From NCBI GenBank assembly GCA_964628835.1, contig CAZVME010000075.1, forward strand, positions 1 through 16,098: DNA of 16,098 bases, written 5' to 3'. Under the pieces are notes generated by a model. That model worked only from the letters and a program-made list of their open reading frames with translations. It made no database searches and had not been told where the DNA came from. Source of the DNA: JAAGZL01 sp964628835 (GTDB lineage: Bacteria; Pseudomonadota; Gammaproteobacteria; Chromatiales; Chromatiaceae). This document shows positions 14,470 to 16,098 of the stretch, piece by piece. A program made the translations under genes and the position numbers. Within the stretch, counting starts at the first letter, position 1; the number at the start of each line of letters is the position of its first letter.

Positions 14470-14862
14470 ATGCGTCATCGCAAATCAGGGCGGCAACTGA
14501 ACCGCAACAGCAGTCATCGTAAAGCCATGTTCCGTAACATGACCGTTTCTCTGCTGCGGCACGAGCTGATCAAGACCACTCTGCCCAAGGCCAAAGAGTT
14601 GCGTCGGGTAGCGGAACCTATTATTACTATCGGCAAGGAAGATAGTGTTGCCAAGCGGCGTCTGGCATTCGATCGCCTGCGTGACAAAGAGGTTGTCGGC
14701 AAGCTGTTCACCGAGATCGGACCACGCTATAAAGAGCGTCCTGGCGGCTACCTGCGAATCATGAAATGTGGATACCGTCCTGGTGATAAGGCCCCTATGG
14801 CCTATGTCGAACTGGTGGATCGTCCCGAGGTAGAGGATGTCGAGGTTGTAGAAGCCGAATAA
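14470..14862 (+). CDS. rplQ: 50S ribosomal protein L17
   Basis: L17 lies near the tunnel exit of the 50S subunit. The 130 residues (E. coli 127) begin MRHRKSGRQLNRNSSHRKAM and contain NMTVSLLRHELIKTTLPKAKELRR in two family blocks, then AKRRLAFDRLRD and GGYLRIMKCGYRPGDKAPMAYVELVDR. The last 12 residues are acidic and valine-rich (EVEDVEVVEAE), a common but variable tail. AGGA lies 9 nt before the ATG. It is the last gene of the alpha set; the terminator begins 22 nt after its stop. Confidence 0.98.
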   Translation: MRHRKSGRQLNRNSSHRKAMFRNMTVSLLRHELIKTTLPKAKELRRVAEPIITIGKEDSVAKRRLAFDRLRDKEVVGKLFTEIGPRYKERPGGYLRIMKCGYRPGDKAPMAYVELVDRPEVEDVEVVEAE

Positions 14863-14883
14863 CCACTACTGAGCTACATGAAG

Positions 14884-14908
14884 AAACCGGGCAGTGCCCG
14901 GTTTTTTT
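14884..14908 (+). terminator. Intrinsic terminator after rplQ
   Basis: AAACCGGGC (14884-14892) and GCCCGGTTT (14896-14904) form a perfect 9-bp stem with an AGT loop, and a run of seven Ts (14902-14908) follows. This is a classical Rho-independent terminator that closes the whole ribosomal-protein transcription unit. It is the only strong terminator seen in the window. Confidence 0.95.
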
Positions 14909-14922
14909 GTGGGTGACGTTTA

Positions 14923-14952
14923 ATCACAAAACAAGGCTGCGTTTGCTACTAT
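14923..14952 (+). promoter_or_regulatory. Candidate promoter of the DUF62 gene
   Basis: In the 98-nt gap after the terminator, TACTAT (14947-14952) is preceded by TGC, an extended -10 arrangement. ATCACA (14923-14928) lies 18 nt upstream of it and matches the -35 consensus at four positions. The -35 overlaps one arm of GTGA-N7-TCAC (14913-14927), a possible operator half-site pair. A start near 14959 would give a leader of about 48 nt. Evidence is only motif-like. Confidence 0.3.
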
Positions 14953-15006
14953 TTGAGTTTAACTGCAGCTATATATGCTTTGAATGTGCTAGGCATAAGT
15001 AAATAA

Positions 15007-15783
15007 ATGGATCGAGTTCAAATGCCGCATACACCAACGCTAATTGCCCTGTTTACTGACTTCGGCATGCTTGGTCCCTACCAGGGGCAGATGTGTGCGG
15101 TGCTGGCCGCTACCGGGGTGGTACAGCCTGTAGTCCAGTTAATGGCCGATGCCCCGCGATTCAATCCCAGGGCTTCGGCCTACCTGCTTTCCGCACTGGC
15201 TAAGGATATGCCTGAGGGGACACTGTTTATATCCGTGGTTGACCCAGGTGTTGGAGGAGACAGAAATCCTATAGTTGTCAGAGATTCCGGCCAGTGGTTT
15301 GTGGGTCCGGACAACGGTCTGTTGTCACAGGCTGCAAGGCGTAGCGGTACAGCTCAGGCAGAGATCATCGAGTGGCGGCCAGAGAGATTGAGTGCCAGCT
15401 TTCATGGGCGAGACCTGTTTGCCCCAGTGGCGGCAGCTATCTGTAGACAGGAGTATGACCCAGGCCGGTCAATTTCGCAGGATTTAATGGTGGGTTCGAA
15501 GTGGCCAGCTGATCTGACTGAGATCATCTACATAGATGCGTTTGGTAATGCCATCACTGGCATGCGCGCATCCAGTTATGCAGATGTAGGTGGGTTGTCT
15601 GTAAACGGTACGGCAGTTCCCCATGCATGCATATTTAGTGACGTGGCCATTGGATCCCCCTTCTGGTATGAGAATTCCCATGGCCTGTTAGAGGTAGCGG
15701 TGAACCAGGGTAGTGCTAGTGAGCAGTTTGGTCTTGCTATTGGCACTCGGGTTGAAATTGAAGAAGAGGGGTCAATAAATTGA
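15007..15783 (+). CDS. SAM hydroxide adenosyltransferase (DUF62)
   Basis: Members of this family hydrolyse S-adenosylmethionine to adenosine and methionine, related in fold to SAM-dependent chlorinases and fluorinases. From ATG 15007 it has 258 residues. The N-domain shows FTDFG (16-20), SVVDPGVGGDR (76-86), PDNG (101-104) and FHGRDLFAP (132-140). Asp79, Arg86 and His133 match the family's Asp-Arg-His triad in order. The C-domain has IDAFGNAIT (176-184) and NSHGLLEVAVNQGSA (223-237). Many relatives have an acidic residue where this one has GPY after TDFG; I take that as a subgroup trait. The start is uncertain: ATG 15022 gives MPHTPTLIALFTDFG and has a GAG about 5 nt upstream, whereas 15007 has no visible ribosome-binding site. 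It is not part of the ribosomal operon, as the terminator separates them. Confidence 0.93.
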   Translation: MDRVQMPHTPTLIALFTDFGMLGPYQGQMCAVLAATGVVQPVVQLMADAPRFNPRASAYLLSALAKDMPEGTLFISVVDPGVGGDRNPIVVRDSGQWFVGPDNGLLSQAARRSGTAQAEIIEWRPERLSASFHGRDLFAPVAAAICRQEYDPGRSISQDLMVGSKWPADLTEIIYIDAFGNAITGMRASSYADVGGLSVNGTAVPHACIFSDVAIGSPFWYENSHGLLEVAVNQGSASEQFGLAIGTRVEIEEEGSIN

Positions 15784-16098
15784 TATCCAGGCTATTTTTT
15801 TGGCGAGCCTGATTCCAGCTAATGGTGGATGCTTTTTGGCTGTGTGTTAATAAGTCCTGAAGCGGATCCTCTCTTCGTCACTACGGGCGCCACCAGTTGA
15901 GCGAGACTGGGCAGGATAACGGCCAGATCACGCTCAGAAACTACCCCATTCACGATATCGCGTGGTTTCGGGCAGGTCACGCTGTTGTCTTGGGTGGTGG
16001 AAAATAGTGGGAGAACTGGGAGTTATTTCGGGTAAGATACAAAAATTAAGCGAGTCTTTGATCTCGTGATGCCTTTTGGGACATCCAAGTCCCCAAAA
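15784..16098. other. Gene-free tail, 315 nt
   Basis: No convincing gene is visible. Right after the DUF62 stop, CAGGCT (15788-15793) and AGCCTG (15806-15811) form an inverted repeat whose 12-nt loop contains seven Ts, so it is not a normal terminator. Stop-free stretches exist on both strands between about 15820 and 16005 but lack good starts and recognisable motifs. They could be a remnant of a decayed gene. A stronger inverted repeat stands at the very edge. Confidence 0.4.
16074..16098. repeat. Inverted repeat at window edge
   Basis: TTTTGGGAC (16074-16082) and GTCCCCAAAA (16089-16098) pair over nine positions with one bulged C and a 6-nt loop. The T-run lies before the stem and the A-run after it on both strands, which is the reverse of an intrinsic terminator. 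The structure is cut by the window end, so it may be part of something longer. Confidence 0.4.

Noticed and set aside
14912..14928. CRP site (TGTGA-N6-TCACA)
   Set aside because: The left half is GGTGA and the spacer is 7 nt, not 6, so the match is not good enough.
15788..15811. Terminator of the DUF62 gene
   Set aside because: The T-run is in the 12-nt loop and not after the 6-bp stem, so it does not fit the intrinsic terminator pattern.
15819..15980. 53-codon minus-strand ORF from a GTG at 15980
   Set aside because: No Shine-Dalgarno sequence, no ATG, no recognisable motif, and the plus strand is open over the same region; kept only as a possible remnant.

Overview
The window is the ribosomal-protein supercluster of a gammaproteobacterium. 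It opens inside a tuf gene for EF-Tu, runs through the fused S10, spc and alpha gene clusters, and ends just past an unlinked metabolic gene. Protein lengths and motifs lie very close to Escherichia coli and Pseudomonas-type orthologues (S11 129 aa, S4 206 aa, L6 177 aa, L5 179 aa). EF-Tu carries NKAD in place of the E. coli NKCD, and S4 and S14 keep more ancestral zinc cysteines than E. coli does. A gammaproteobacterium outside the Enterobacterales fits best; I cannot name the genus.

Layout: tuf (5' end outside the window) is followed after only 6 nt by the S10 cluster rpsJ-rplC-rplD-rplW-rplB-rpsS-rplV-rpsC-rplP-rpmC-rpsQ. The spc cluster rplN-rplX-rplE-rpsN-rpsH-rplF-rplR-rpsE-rpmD-rplO-secY-rpmJ comes next, then the alpha cluster rpsM-rpsK-rpsD-rpoA-rplQ. 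All are on the + strand, with 4-nt overlaps or very short gaps at most junctions. A textbook intrinsic terminator follows rplQ. The longer gaps are few: rplW-rplB 37 nt, rpsQ-rplN 57, rpsN-rpsH 82, secY-rpmJ 75, rpmJ-rpsM 94, rpsM-rpsK 67 and rpoA-rplQ 61. These are where candidate promoters and RNA hairpins occur.

Beyond the terminator, a separately promoted gene at about 15007-15783 encodes a SAM hydroxide adenosyltransferase (DUF62 family). The last 315 nt hold no gene I can support, but there is an inverted repeat at the window edge.

The genes work together as one unit: 21 of the r-proteins of both subunits, plus further small ones, are co-expressed with EF-Tu for elongation, the RNA polymerase alpha subunit for transcription, and SecY for membrane export, which ties translation, transcription and secretion capacity together. 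I found no previously undescribed system. The points worth a second look are regulatory: no room for an S10 leader, the unusual rpsH leader, the alpha leader, and the unexplained tail.
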